Source of the DNA: UBA721 sp002705165 | GTDB taxonomy: Bacteria > Planctomycetota > Planctomycetia > Pirellulales > Pirellulaceae | Direction of reading: 5' to 3' | DNA length: 64,000 bases | Assembly: GCA_045565995.1 (NCBI GenBank) | Contig: JBJLEF010000001.1 | Coordinates: forward strand, 62,001-126,000 | In this document: positions 45,480 through 54,703 of the stretch, in pieces | Position numbering within the stretch: position 1 is the stretch's first letter | Layout: each line of letters begins with the position of its first letter | Notes under the pieces: model-generated | What the model was told of the DNA's origin: nothing | What the model saw: the letters and a program-made list of their open reading frames with translations, nothing else | Databases searched by the model: none | Translations under genes and position numbers: made by a program

Positions 45480-47627
45480 ATGTCTGAAAACATGCTCGAC
45501 TTTCAATGCCCGCATTGTCGTGCTAATCATCATCTTCCCGTGGAGTTTGCGGGAAATCGGCAACCTTGCAGCGAGTGCGGTAAAACGATGCGTTTACCGT
45601 CGAAAGTTGGTAATGTCGCCGCCTCCCCAATGGATACCTCCGTAAACCAAACGCAGGCTGGTTCCGTTATGGTGACCTGTCCGCTCTGCAGCAAAACACT
45701 GTATGCCTCTCAACAACAAATTGGTCAAGAGATTCTTTGTGAAACGTGTCTTGAATCGGTTCCTGTCCCCACTCCTGACAAGCAAAACAGGACGAACAAG
45801 ACCTCAAATCCCCCTGCAACACAAACATCAAATCCAACGCAGGAAAACAGTTCAAACCCCGAATCGGATACCGAACCATTCCTTCAGACTTCCCCGACTA
45901 ATCAAGGCAATGAATTAAACGTTGCCCCGGGAGTTGAATCACTACCGTTCAAAGGGAAGGAAGAATCGAGTGCTAGTAAGAAGAAGGCACTGAAATCCTC
46001 TCCCATTTCTTTAGAACCCCAACCCGAATCACCGGCTTCACCCCAGTCTCCCATTCAGGCGATACCCGTAGAGCCTGCACTTCCCGGAAGTCCGGCTGAA
46101 GAGGACGAAGAGATCATTGAACTTGAAGCCGTAGGTGAAGCTCCGTCGATTCCAGTTCAACCCTGGCAGCCAATCAGTGCCATTTCAGCCGAAGTGGCCG
46201 AGGCAACCTCAGAGGTTGAGTATGAATTAGTTATACGCTGGGGAATGCTCTGCCCTGCCTGTCAATCACAGCTGATTGTCTATCAACAAGATGTGGGACA
46301 AACGGTGCAATGTGAAAAATGCAGCCAACCTGTAACGGTTGAACTAAGAACACCACTTCCCCGACCAGAACGAGTTGCCAAAGTTTCGCATCAGTTTATC
46401 GGTGGGGAAACACGGGTCGCTCTGCTCTCCAATCACCAACCCAACCCCAAAAAGGAAACCATTTACAAGACGGTCATCGAATGGCAGATCGAGTGTAATG
46501 TCTGTGGGACAGGTATTACAGCAACGCCTGAAGACGTCGGTTCTCAGAAAAAGTGCCCTGACTGTTTCAAAACACATACAGTCGTTGCGCCGGTGAAAAT
46601 ACCCAAACCTATAAAACGAGCGGTCCGGGATGAACTCGAAGAACTCAGTAACACCCAAACACCCGTCTCTTCCAAGCAGGTCCTTAGTGAAATCCCAGAT
46701 ATGAGGGAGAAGATTCAACGTGATGAATATGCCGCCAGTCGAAAAATACTTGAACGCGCTCGGCAGCAACAAGCCGACAAAAACGAGCAGGAACAAGAAT
46801 CGAGTAAAAACAACAATCACTGGATCAACTCAATTACTCAATTATTCGCTAGCCCAACTACCCTGGCGCGAATTACCTTGTTAACCATTGGTTACGCGTT
46901 TACGGCAGCTTTTTTATCCATGTCGCTGAATACCTTTACGGGCAACTCCAATGCTGACACCGCGTCTTCCCAAGACAAAAAACCGACCTCTAAAACCGAA
47001 GTCGCGGAAGAATTTGATTTGAAGGAAGCTCTCCAGTCTCCGGTATCTTCCATTCAAGCAGTGGGAGGAGTACTTTTATTCATTGCAGCTTTGACCATGT
47101 TTATGTTCATCAATCTTGCCGGGCTGCCAACACTGATGAATATTCTCCGGCAAACTACTGTAGGAGACATGTCCATCTCCTATTGGCCTGCCTTTTCCAT
47201 CGTGAATACTTTTTCAGATGCATTGATTGTGTTTTGCGGCATTATTTATTCTCTCATTCCGGCAGGTATTTTATTTTCGTTACTTAATCTGATTTTCGCG
47301 GAATCATTCCTTCCCGCGATCTTGAGCTCCGTCACGTCTGTGATTCTTTTCCCTTTCTTTGTGATGAACATCTTGGCTTCAGGAAGCGTTATGCGTCCAC
47401 TTTCGAATGAATTGGCCAAGAGGCTTCAATATCAGGGCGATCTAATCGCCAAGTTCTTATTTTCCGCGCTGATCGTAGTGATCATCAATATGACGGGAAT
47501 TAGCCTGTTAATCGAGAAGAGCTTAATTCTGGCAATGCTGGGCGGAGCTTTGGTTTGGATAGGTTATGTTTTACTGGCACGACTTGTTGGATTCCTGGTT
47601 TTCAATCTAACCGGCGATCATGATTAG
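45480..47627 (+). CDS. Planctomycete membrane protein with four zinc ribbons
   Basis: 715 residues from ATG at 45480 (GGGGGA eight bases upstream). Four CxxC...CxxC pairs: Cys10/13/30/33, 67/70/87/90, 258/261/278/281 and 339/342/359/362. Each is spaced about 16 residues between pairs, with a Gly/Gln-rich turn (for example QQIGQEILCETC, QQDVGQTVQCEKC). A Pro/Ser-rich linker separates ribbons 2 and 3. After a charged helical part, six or so membrane segments (from about 468 to the end) complete the protein. No known enzyme domain. The ribbons presumably lie in the cytoplasm. Function unknown. Confidence 0.8.
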   Translation: MSENMLDFQCPHCRANHHLPVEFAGNRQPCSECGKTMRLPSKVGNVAASPMDTSVNQTQAGSVMVTCPLCSKTLYASQQQIGQEILCETCLESVPVPTPDKQNRTNKTSNPPATQTSNPTQENSSNPESDTEPFLQTSPTNQGNELNVAPGVESLPFKGKEESSASKKKALKSSPISLEPQPESPASPQSPIQAIPVEPALPGSPAEEDEEIIELEAVGEAPSIPVQPWQPISAISAEVAEATSEVEYELVIRWGMLCPACQSQLIVYQQDVGQTVQCEKCSQPVTVELRTPLPRPERVAKVSHQFIGGETRVALLSNHQPNPKKETIYKTVIEWQIECNVCGTGITATPEDVGSQKKCPDCFKTHTVVAPVKIPKPIKRAVRDELEELSNTQTPVSSKQVLSEIPDMREKIQRDEYAASRKILERARQQQADKNEQEQESSKNNNHWINSITQLFASPTTLARITLLTIGYAFTAAFLSMSLNTFTGNSNADTASSQDKKPTSKTEVAEEFDLKEALQSPVSSIQAVGGVLLFIAALTMFMFINLAGLPTLMNILRQTTVGDMSISYWPAFSIVNTFSDALIVFCGIIYSLIPAGILFSLLNLIFAESFLPAILSSVTSVILFPFFVMNILASGSVMRPLSNELAKRLQYQGDLIAKFLFSALIVVIINMTGISLLIEKSLILAMLGGALVWIGYVLLARLVGFLVFNLTGDHD

Positions 47628-47633
47628 TCATTT

Positions 47634-49454
47634 TCAGGTAATCTGCTCTACAATTACCCGGATGTCCGACTCGATAGCAGCTAATGAGATGCTTATGGAT
47701 TCTCGGGTTAGTTCCAAATCCGCTAAATTCTCTGGCGGTTCATACGCGAACAGATAAATCTTCAATTTGGGTTCCGTCCCTGATGGTCGAATACCTATAT
47801 AGCTTCCTTCGCGATCCAAATCAAAAAAGATTAGGTTATCTGTCGGCCCTTCCAGTTCACTCTTCTGCCCATCACAACAAGTGATTGTATGAGTCAAATA
47901 ATCGCGTTTCCTTTGAACCTTTAACCCTCCCAGTTTAGCGGGCATGGTCGCTCTCAGATAATCCATCAAACGCATCATGCGCCCCATGCCTTCGCTGCCT
48001 TCCATGTAGATCGTGGTGAGATTTTCCAGATGGTATCCATGCTGCCAGTACAAAGACTCCAGAAAGTCGTGCAGCGTTCTGCCATCCGCTTTGAGTCGGG
48101 CCGCTAATTCTGCCAACAGCATCGAGGCAACGGCTCCATCTTTGTCACGACAGTAATCGCTGATCATAAAGCCATGAGATTCTTCGGTTCCGTACACAAA
48201 GTGTTCTGGACCTCCTTCATCAATCGCTCCTGCAATCCACTTAAACCCAACCAACAGATCTCCTCGAGTCGACACTCCAAAGCTCTCTCCTATTCGCTCG
48301 AGCATCCGCGTAGTTACCAAGGTCGTAATCTGAAAGCTTTGGTCGGTAAGCTGCCCAGCTTGCTGAAGTGACTCTAATCGATAAGCTCCCAACATCGCAC
48401 ACAACTGATTGCCATTAAAGATTTTCCATTCTGCATCGTCTTTGAAACTCACCGGTGCTGCACAGCCGAGTCGATCGGCATCCGGATCCGTCACTATGAC
48501 AACATCCGCCGATCGTTCCTGGGCGAATTCAATAATGGGTTGGTAGACTTCGAAGTTCTCCGGATTCGATACTTGGCCTGCTACATTCGTAAAATCCGGA
48601 TCGGGTTGAGCATGGTCTGGAAAAACAACAACCTCTTCAAAACCTGCTGCCTCTAGTAAATCGGGGATTACATTGCCACCAACACCATGCAACGGTGAAT
48701 AAACCAACTTCAGTTCTTTGGGCCCAGGCTGACTTAACGCTACCACTGTTTGCTGGAAAGAGTCATCGATTTCATCCGTACAAATAGAAAGCTGTCCTTC
48801 ATTCAGTGCCGTTTCGAACGCGACGGATTTAATCTCTTTCACATTTTCCATTACTTCCTGAATAATCGCTTGATCGTGAGGCGGTACAATCTGCCCTCCT
48901 GTCGACCAGTACACTTTCACGGCATTATCCGAGGGTGGATTATGACTGGCGGTCACCATGATCCCACAGTGACATTTTTTTTGACGAATCAGAAACGACA
49001 GCTGAGGTGTCGCTCGATAATCATCGAGCAGGTAAACATGAAAGCCATTGGCCGCCATGATCCCACTGCAAAGCTCGGCAAATTCTCTTGATCGGTGGCG
49101 GGTGTCATAGGCGATTGCACATGACAATGACTCGGAACCGAATTGAGATCGGACATAATTTGCCAGGCCTTGAGCACTTTCGCCAATCGTACGTTCATTG
49201 ATCGTATTTGAACCAAACGGATACATTCGCCCGCGTCGTCCCCCCGTACCAAATTCCAGAACTTTCCAGAAAGCATCATCCAATTCCTGCCAACGTTCAC
49301 TTTGAATATCCGCGAGCATAGCTGGTAGATACTTGGCATACTCAGCAGAAGTTATCCAATGGCACAAATTGACGACAGCAGAATCTGAAATCTTCCCTTC
49401 AGCCCCGGCTTGCCGAACACTCTCTACCAGTAGTTGGAGATCAATAGAGGTCAT
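47634..49454 (-). CDS. Phosphoglucomutase/phosphomannomutase family protein
   Basis: Alpha-D-phosphohexomutase of about 606 residues. Seen: GTGGRRGRMYPFGSNTINERT (in pieces) near the start, VAYDTRHRS-type IAYDTRHRSREFA, the phosphoserine loop GIMVTASHNPPSDNAVKVYW in pieces, the metal loop VTDPDADRLGCAAP, the sugar loop GTEESHGFM and the phosphate-binding RPSGTEPKLKIYL. The length and order suit the PGM2-like/phosphopentomutase-like branch (inference). ATG at 49454 with GGAAG upstream is chosen over GTG at 49481. Confidence 0.92.
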   Translation of the reverse strand: MTSIDLQLLVESVRQAGAEGKISDSAVVNLCHWITSAEYAKYLPAMLADIQSERWQELDDAFWKVLEFGTGGRRGRMYPFGSNTINERTIGESAQGLANYVRSQFGSESLSCAIAYDTRHRSREFAELCSGIMAANGFHVYLLDDYRATPQLSFLIRQKKCHCGIMVTASHNPPSDNAVKVYWSTGGQIVPPHDQAIIQEVMENVKEIKSVAFETALNEGQLSICTDEIDDSFQQTVVALSQPGPKELKLVYSPLHGVGGNVIPDLLEAAGFEEVVVFPDHAQPDPDFTNVAGQVSNPENFEVYQPIIEFAQERSADVVIVTDPDADRLGCAAPVSFKDDAEWKIFNGNQLCAMLGAYRLESLQQAGQLTDQSFQITTLVTTRMLERIGESFGVSTRGDLLVGFKWIAGAIDEGGPEHFVYGTEESHGFMISDYCRDKDGAVASMLLAELAARLKADGRTLHDFLESLYWQHGYHLENLTTIYMEGSEGMGRMMRLMDYLRATMPAKLGGLKVQRKRDYLTHTITCCDGQKSELEGPTDNLIFFDLDREGSYIGIRPSGTEPKLKIYLFAYEPPENLADLELTRESISISLAAIESDIRVIVEQIT

Positions 49455-49656
49455 TTTGGATCCAATCTTCCTGCTATTCACAAATAGAAACTAACGCATT
49501 GACAGTCATTGTTTATCAAATATCCAATGCAAAAGACAATTCGAAAGCGGATAGACCTACCATAGCCGCAACCATCTAACGAGCACACTCTTCTTTTGTA
49601 CAATACTCTATTATCTAATAATGAATACAATCCTACCCAAGACTGAAAGCAACCCG

Positions 49657-50655
49657 ATGACGATGAAAGCCGCTTATATCACTGAATGTGGACCCCCCCA
49701 AAACATCCAATACGGAGACCTTCCAAAACCGGGCGCAACAGGCAGGCAGGTTTTGGTAAAAGTCGGTGCTGTTTCGCTCAATCCGGTCGACACTTACATT
49801 CGCAACGGGGCGAATTATTGGGAATTACCAACCCCGTTTGTGGTCGGCTGCGACCTAGCCGGGACTGTCGAAGCTGTCGGCGAAAAGGGAACTCGTTTTC
49901 AAATAGGCGATCGCGTTTGGGGAACGAATCAGGGATTGCTTGGTCGACAGGGCACCTTTGCCGAATACTGCAGCATTGATGAAGAGTGGCTTTACCCTAC
50001 TCCCGACGGCGTTTCCGACGATGATGCTGCTGCATGTTCACTTGTCGGAGTCACTGCTCACTTAGGACTATTCCGAGATGCCAAAATACAGGCTGGTGAA
50101 ACTATTTTTGTGCATGGTGGTACTGGTGGGGTTGGTGCAATGGTCTTACAGATGGCTAAACGAGCGGGTGCGCGCGTTATTGCCACAGCAGGCTCCGATG
50201 AAAAAGCTGTAAGATGTCGTGAGTTAGGTGCAGACACTGTAATTAACTACAAAACAGAAGACGAGTTGGAAGCAATTCTGAAAGCAGCTCCGCAAGGCGT
50301 TGATGTCTTTTGGGAGACATTGCGAGAACCGAATATTGAAGGAATTGTTTCCGTCATGAAAGAACGCGGACGAATTGTGATCATGGCCGGCCGAGATGCT
50401 CGTCCTGAATTTCCTGTTGGCCCATTCTATGTCAAATGCCTTCAACTCTTCGGCTTTGTCATGTTCAAGGCATCAGCTGATGAATTACGAGCCTGTGCCA
50501 ATGATATTAATGAATGGCTTACGGATGGTTCATTGAAAGCTCAAATAAGCCATACTCTTCCCCTTTCAGAGGCAGCCAATGCGCATCAACTTCAAGAAGA
50601 CAACACTCTTGGAAAAGAGGGGTCCATTGCAGGTAAACTCGTCCTCATTCCATAG
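49657..50655 (+). CDS. Zinc-independent quinone oxidoreductase-like MDR protein
   Basis: About 332 residues. MDR fold without the structural zinc cysteines of alcohol dehydrogenases. Seen: MKAAYITECGPP, VLVKVGAVSLNPVDTYIRNG, PFVVGCDLAGTVEAVGE, GDRVWGTNQGL, and the nucleotide site IFVHGGTGGVGAMVLQMAKRAGARVIATAGS (in pieces). NADPH:quinone reductase or zeta-crystallin type activity is likely. ATG codons at 49621, 49657 and 49663 are all possible; none has a good binding site. The homologous sequence begins at 49663. Confidence 0.88.
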   Translation: MTMKAAYITECGPPQNIQYGDLPKPGATGRQVLVKVGAVSLNPVDTYIRNGANYWELPTPFVVGCDLAGTVEAVGEKGTRFQIGDRVWGTNQGLLGRQGTFAEYCSIDEEWLYPTPDGVSDDDAAACSLVGVTAHLGLFRDAKIQAGETIFVHGGTGGVGAMVLQMAKRAGARVIATAGSDEKAVRCRELGADTVINYKTEDELEAILKAAPQGVDVFWETLREPNIEGIVSVMKERGRIVIMAGRDARPEFPVGPFYVKCLQLFGFVMFKASADELRACANDINEWLTDGSLKAQISHTLPLSEAANAHQLQEDNTLGKEGSIAGKLVLIP

Positions 50656-50722
50656 TGCCCCAACCGGTTGATCACCTTAGCCTTCCCCTCGACTCTGACT
50701 AGAAATAAGTAAGAAAGCTGTC

Positions 50723-50752
50723 TTGACCTGGTTTTCTAATACCCTCTATACT
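50723..50752 (+). promoter_or_regulatory. Sigma-70-like promoter for the double-parvulin gene
   Basis: TTGACC (50723-50728) and TATACT (50747-50752) with an 18-base spacer, in the 230-base gap upstream of the parvulin gene. Transcription would start near 50759, leaving a leader of about 125 bases. Confidence 0.6.
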
Positions 50753-50885
50753 CATCGCACCTTGGGGGCTGTTTGCGCGCCTATATTCAAGCAGGAAATA
50801 CAGATCATGCTTGGAATTCCAGGGTTGGAGGGGCCATTGTAGTCCCTTGACGATCAAATGGAATTGATTGGTTAAGGAGCATCCG

Positions 50886-52943
50886 ATGAGTGGCAGGGAA
50901 AGCCAAACGGGTACTAAAGAAAAATTAAAGCTTACCGAACAACCTCGCTCACTGCGAAAGTTCATTCTCAGTATGACTGCCATAGGAATACTGGCAGTTA
51001 CCTACGTTGCAAGACTGTACTGGACGGCTCCGGAACAAGCTGATGCTCAGCAAAAGCCAACGCAATTTCGCGCCCCGCAGACAGCTGCCCCTGTTCAACG
51101 TGCGACGCAGGCTCCCAAGCCAACGACCAACCAGTCGGCGGAAGCCCCGGCTAAACCAAAAGCTTCCTCAGCTACCAGTCGAGTCTCACAGGCGGCCATT
51201 ACGACGAGGACTTCAAGTTCTGTTACTGAAACAAAGAAACTGAAAGTCGTTGCTCAGGTTAATGGCGAAAATGTTTCTCGTAACGAACTGGCTCAGGCTT
51301 GTCTGGATCGTTATGGCAAAGAAACGCTCGAGGGTTACCTCAACAAGCGACTCATCAAACAAGCTTGCGAAAAACACCAAATCGCTATCAGCGAGGAACA
51401 GCTGGATCGTGAAATTGAACGCATGGCCAAAAAATTTGGCATGTCAGTTGATCGTTGGCTGACGATGCTACAACAGGAGCGAAATATCGCTCCGGATCAA
51501 TATCGTAATGAACACATGTGGATTAATCTTGCCCTGCGACAACTTGCCTCGCGGGAAATTGAAGTCTCACCTGAACAATTAACCAAGGCATATGAATCTG
51601 AATTCGGTCCAAAAGTCAAAGTTCGCATCATCGCTCACCCGGACCTCAACACGATTACAGAATTACGAAAGCAGGCTTTAGCGGATCCGGAACAATTCGG
51701 CTCGCTAGCCAAAGAACATTCGGAAGATCAGGCTAGCGCCAGTGCTCGCGGGCTTATCCCTCCGATCGGAAAGCATGTGGGCGATCCAAGTCTGGAGGCA
51801 GAGGCGTTTAGCCTCAAAGAAGGTGAAATTTCGGAATTCGTCAAAATTGCCAATCAGTACATTTTGATGAAGTGTGAAAAACGAATTCCCTCAACCTACA
51901 TCGCTCCTCAATTTAAAGCCGATGCTGAAGCTCGATTGCGGGATAAGATTCGAGAACAGAATTTGGAAACCGCTGCTGGTCGTATATTCCAACGACTTCA
52001 AGCCGAAGCCAAAATCCAATCTGTTTACGAAGACACCAGCCTGAAAGAATCTCACCCAGGTGTTGTCGCGATCCTTAATGGACAGAAGATCACCGTGCGT
52101 GAGTTGGCGGAAGAATGTATTACGCGATACGGGGTGGATGTACTCGAAGGTGAAATCAATCGCAAGCTACTTTCTCTCGCCTTGACAGCTCAGAACAAAG
52201 AAGTAGCCCAGCAAGACATTCTGGACGAAATCAAACGAGCTGCTGATTCACGGGGCTACCTCGATGATACAGGGAAACCGGACGTTAAAGAATGGCTCAA
52301 GGCTGTCACTAGCAAAGATGATGTGACGGTCGATATTTATGTCAAAGATGTTGTTTGGCCTTCTGCTGCCTTGAAAAAACTCGTTAGTGAAGCTGCTACA
52401 ATCAGTGAAGAAGACCTGCAACGCGGATTTGAATCCAACTATGGTCGGCGTGTAGAGGTCATGGCCATCGTACTCAACACGCAACGGCAGGCTAACATGG
52501 TATGGGATCTTGCCAACAATAATTCCAACGACTATTTCTTCGGCCAATTAGCAGAACAGTATTCGATCGAACCTGTTTCTCGTGCCAATCAGGGAAAAGT
52601 ACCTCCGATCCGTAAAAATGGTGGTCAACCCATTGTCGAGGAAGAGGCATTTCGTCTGAAAAAAGGTGAGCTTTCTGGAATCGTTGCTGTCGGGGGGAAA
52701 TACATCATCATGAGGTGTACCGGGCATACCATTCCCGTGGTTGAATCAATCGATGATGTCCGTGAGGAGTTGGTTAGTTACTTATCCGAACGTAAAACCC
52801 ACAGCGCCATGACAGTGAAATTTGACGATGTTCGCCAGCAGGCTGATGTCATCAATTTCCTGCGGCCAATTATCCCGGCAGGCACTTCAGTCCCGACTCC
52901 TAATGGATCCAGCCTGAGTACCCCCCAGCTGTTCCAAAAATAG
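50886..52943 (+). CDS. Membrane-anchored double parvulin (SurA/PpiC-like) protein
   Basis: 685 residues. AAGGAG six bases before ATG 50886 fixes the start. One N-terminal membrane anchor (FILSMTAIGILAVTYVARLYW), a low-complexity Pro/Ala/Gln/Ser linker, then two copies of a unit made of a SurA-N-like helical part (VNGENVSRNELAQACLDRYG; LNGQKITVRELAEECITRYG) and a parvulin-like domain (ARGLIPPIGKHVGDPSLEAEAF; NQGKVPPIRKNGGQPIVEEEAF, read in pieces). Periplasmic folding of exported proteins is likely. Catalytic competence of each parvulin copy is not certain. A terminator follows. Confidence 0.88.
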   Translation: MSGRESQTGTKEKLKLTEQPRSLRKFILSMTAIGILAVTYVARLYWTAPEQADAQQKPTQFRAPQTAAPVQRATQAPKPTTNQSAEAPAKPKASSATSRVSQAAITTRTSSSVTETKKLKVVAQVNGENVSRNELAQACLDRYGKETLEGYLNKRLIKQACEKHQIAISEEQLDREIERMAKKFGMSVDRWLTMLQQERNIAPDQYRNEHMWINLALRQLASREIEVSPEQLTKAYESEFGPKVKVRIIAHPDLNTITELRKQALADPEQFGSLAKEHSEDQASASARGLIPPIGKHVGDPSLEAEAFSLKEGEISEFVKIANQYILMKCEKRIPSTYIAPQFKADAEARLRDKIREQNLETAAGRIFQRLQAEAKIQSVYEDTSLKESHPGVVAILNGQKITVRELAEECITRYGVDVLEGEINRKLLSLALTAQNKEVAQQDILDEIKRAADSRGYLDDTGKPDVKEWLKAVTSKDDVTVDIYVKDVVWPSAALKKLVSEAATISEEDLQRGFESNYGRRVEVMAIVLNTQRQANMVWDLANNNSNDYFFGQLAEQYSIEPVSRANQGKVPPIRKNGGQPIVEEEAFRLKKGELSGIVAVGGKYIIMRCTGHTIPVVESIDDVREELVSYLSERKTHSAMTVKFDDVRQQADVINFLRPIIPAGTSVPTPNGSSLSTPQLFQK

Positions 52944-52972
52944 GCCGGCCTAAAATTCATACCTACTAACTG

Positions 52973-53010
52973 ATGCTCGAGGCAGATCCGTCTGTCTCGA
53001 GCATTTATTA
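52973..53010 (+). terminator. Rho-independent terminator after the parvulin gene
   Basis: 14-bp stem (52973-52986 with 52991-53004, one G-T pair, loop TCCG) followed by TTATTATT. Confidence 0.85.
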
Positions 53011-53042
53011 TTGATCTGCAAATAGCTCATTAGGTACTCAAC

Positions 53043-53847
53043 ATGTCCGATCCGTTGTTTTCCGTCGCCGACCAGATTGTCATTATTTCCGGCGGTAGTC
53101 GTGGAATTGGGAAAGCCATTGCCCAGGGATTCGCCGTCCGCGGAGCCCATACCGTTGTCACTGGACGTGAGACCGACTCACTACACACAACGGTCAGCGA
53201 AATTACCGAAGCGGGAGTCTACCCACGAAGTCATTCCTGTCGTCTGTGATGTTTCCAAATCAGATGACATCGGTGCTTTGATTCAATTGGTTCTGGAAAA
53301 ATATGGACGTCTCGATACACTCGTTAACGTTGCCGGAGTAAACCGCCGAAAACCAAGTCTTGAAATCACCGAAGAGGACTATGACTTTGTTATGAATATC
53401 AATCTCAAAGGCGCCTATCAAATGTCCTGTAGCGCAGGCAAGGTAATGATCGAACAAAAATCCGGAGCGATTATTAATATTGAGTCTCTCAACACTTTAC
53501 GCCCGCTTAAGAATGTTCTGCCCTATGCGATGAGCAAATCAGCCCTTGGCCATATGACCAAAGGGCATGCACTGGAATGGGGTGAGCACGGTGTTCGTGT
53601 TAATGGATTAGCCCCCGGATTTATCCTTACCGACTTAACACAAAAGCTATGGTCACTTGAACAGATGCAAGAGTGGGGTAAAACGAATACGCCTCAACGT
53701 CGACTAGGAACTCCAGAAGACATGGTCGGAACTGCTCTGTTTCTTGCATCCGATGCCTCTGCATTTCTAACAGGCCAAACGATCTACGTTGATGGCGGTT
53801 ATACTTGTGGTTGGAATTGGCCAATCCCTGAAGGGGGTGGACAATAA
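53043..53847 (+). pseudogene. SDR oxidoreductase gene interrupted by a frameshift
   Basis: The N-terminal half is read from ATG 53043 (VIISGGSRGIGKAIAQGFAVRG, the NAD(P) site, in pieces) and runs into a stop at 53247-53249. The rest continues in the next frame from about 53215 (VIPVVCDVSKSDDIGALI, LVNVAGVNRRKP, catalytic YAMSK, GLAPGFILTDL, IYVDGGYT). The span of 805 bases is one more than a multiple of three. Removing one base near 53220 gives an intact 267-residue protein. It is either a real frameshift mutation or a sequencing error. Resembles gluconate 5-dehydrogenase/KduD-type SDRs. Confidence 0.85.
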
Positions 53848-53906
53848 CTCACTTAACTCTGGCCTAATGTCACGCTCACACTCACCGATTAGAAAGTACG
53901 AACCAT

Positions 53907-54683
53907 ATGGATTTGGAAGGTAAAGTTGCTGTTGTAACTGGCGGTTCCTACGGTATTGGGCAAGCCACCGCGATCGCACTGGCCAAAGCCGGTGCCGACG
54001 TATACTGTGGAGACATCCTCACCAATGAAGAAAATGACGCACTATATACCGAGCTAGGTATATTCCAACGCCCATGTGATGTGACTGATGAATCAGATGT
54101 CGTCGGTTTAATGGAACAGGCGGTATCCCCTTCCGGAAATCTTGACATTCTTGTCAACAACGCAGGGGTTGGCCTACTCAAACAAATCCCAGATGTTTCT
54201 GAAGAGGAATGGGACCACGTAATGGGCATAAATCTTAAGGGAACCTTCCTGTGCTGCAAACATGCCATTCCCTATATGCAACCGACAGGAGGGTCCATCA
54301 TCAATCTATCTAGTAATGCCGGTATCCTCCCCAGAGCTCATGATCCTGTTTACAGCACCAGTAAAGGGGCCCTGATTGCCTTTACCAAGAGTCTGGCTCT
54401 TTGCCACAGTAAAGATAGGATCCGCGTCAATACTGTTTGCCCGGGTCCGGTGGGTAACACTCGAATGATGCTCAGTGACCTTGAATCCACTGGCGACTTT
54501 GACGCCGCTTACAAAGCGACCATAGCTGCGAGCCCAATCGCCTTGGCAGAAGGCCGCATGATCGATGTTGAGGAAGTTGCAGCAGCGATACTTTACCTCG
54601 CCAGCGAGGAAGCACGATTTGTGACTGGCACCGATCTCGCTATCGACGGAGGCAAAAGCCTCGGAGTACCACCAAAGGTATAA
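53907..54683 (+). CDS. Classical SDR oxidoreductase
   Basis: 258 residues. VVTGGSYGIGQATAIALAKAGADV (in pieces) binds NAD(P), then CGDI (Asp suggests NAD), LVNNAGVG, catalytic Ser in LSSNAGILPRAHDP, YSTSKGALIAF with Tyr/Lys, NTVCPGPVGNTRM and the C-terminal TGTDLAIDGGKSLG. A tandem neighbour of the frameshifted SDR, 60 bases apart, but only moderately similar. Sugar or fatty alcohol oxidation is possible. Convergent with the GT-C gene. Confidence 0.9.
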   Translation: MDLEGKVAVVTGGSYGIGQATAIALAKAGADVYCGDILTNEENDALYTELGIFQRPCDVTDESDVVGLMEQAVSPSGNLDILVNNAGVGLLKQIPDVSEEEWDHVMGINLKGTFLCCKHAIPYMQPTGGSIINLSSNAGILPRAHDPVYSTSKGALIAFTKSLALCHSKDRIRVNTVCPGPVGNTRMMLSDLESTGDFDAAYKATIAASPIALAEGRMIDVEEVAAAILYLASEEARFVTGTDLAIDGGKSLGVPPKV

Positions 54684-54703
54684 CATCACCGTTAGCTTGA
54701 GCT

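Noticed and set aside
53907..54683. Intact SDR as DprE2
   Set aside because: The motifs (GGSYGIGQ, NNAGVG, YSTSK) are those of general classical SDRs. I saw no DprE2-specific phrase, and it is on the opposite strand from the cassette.
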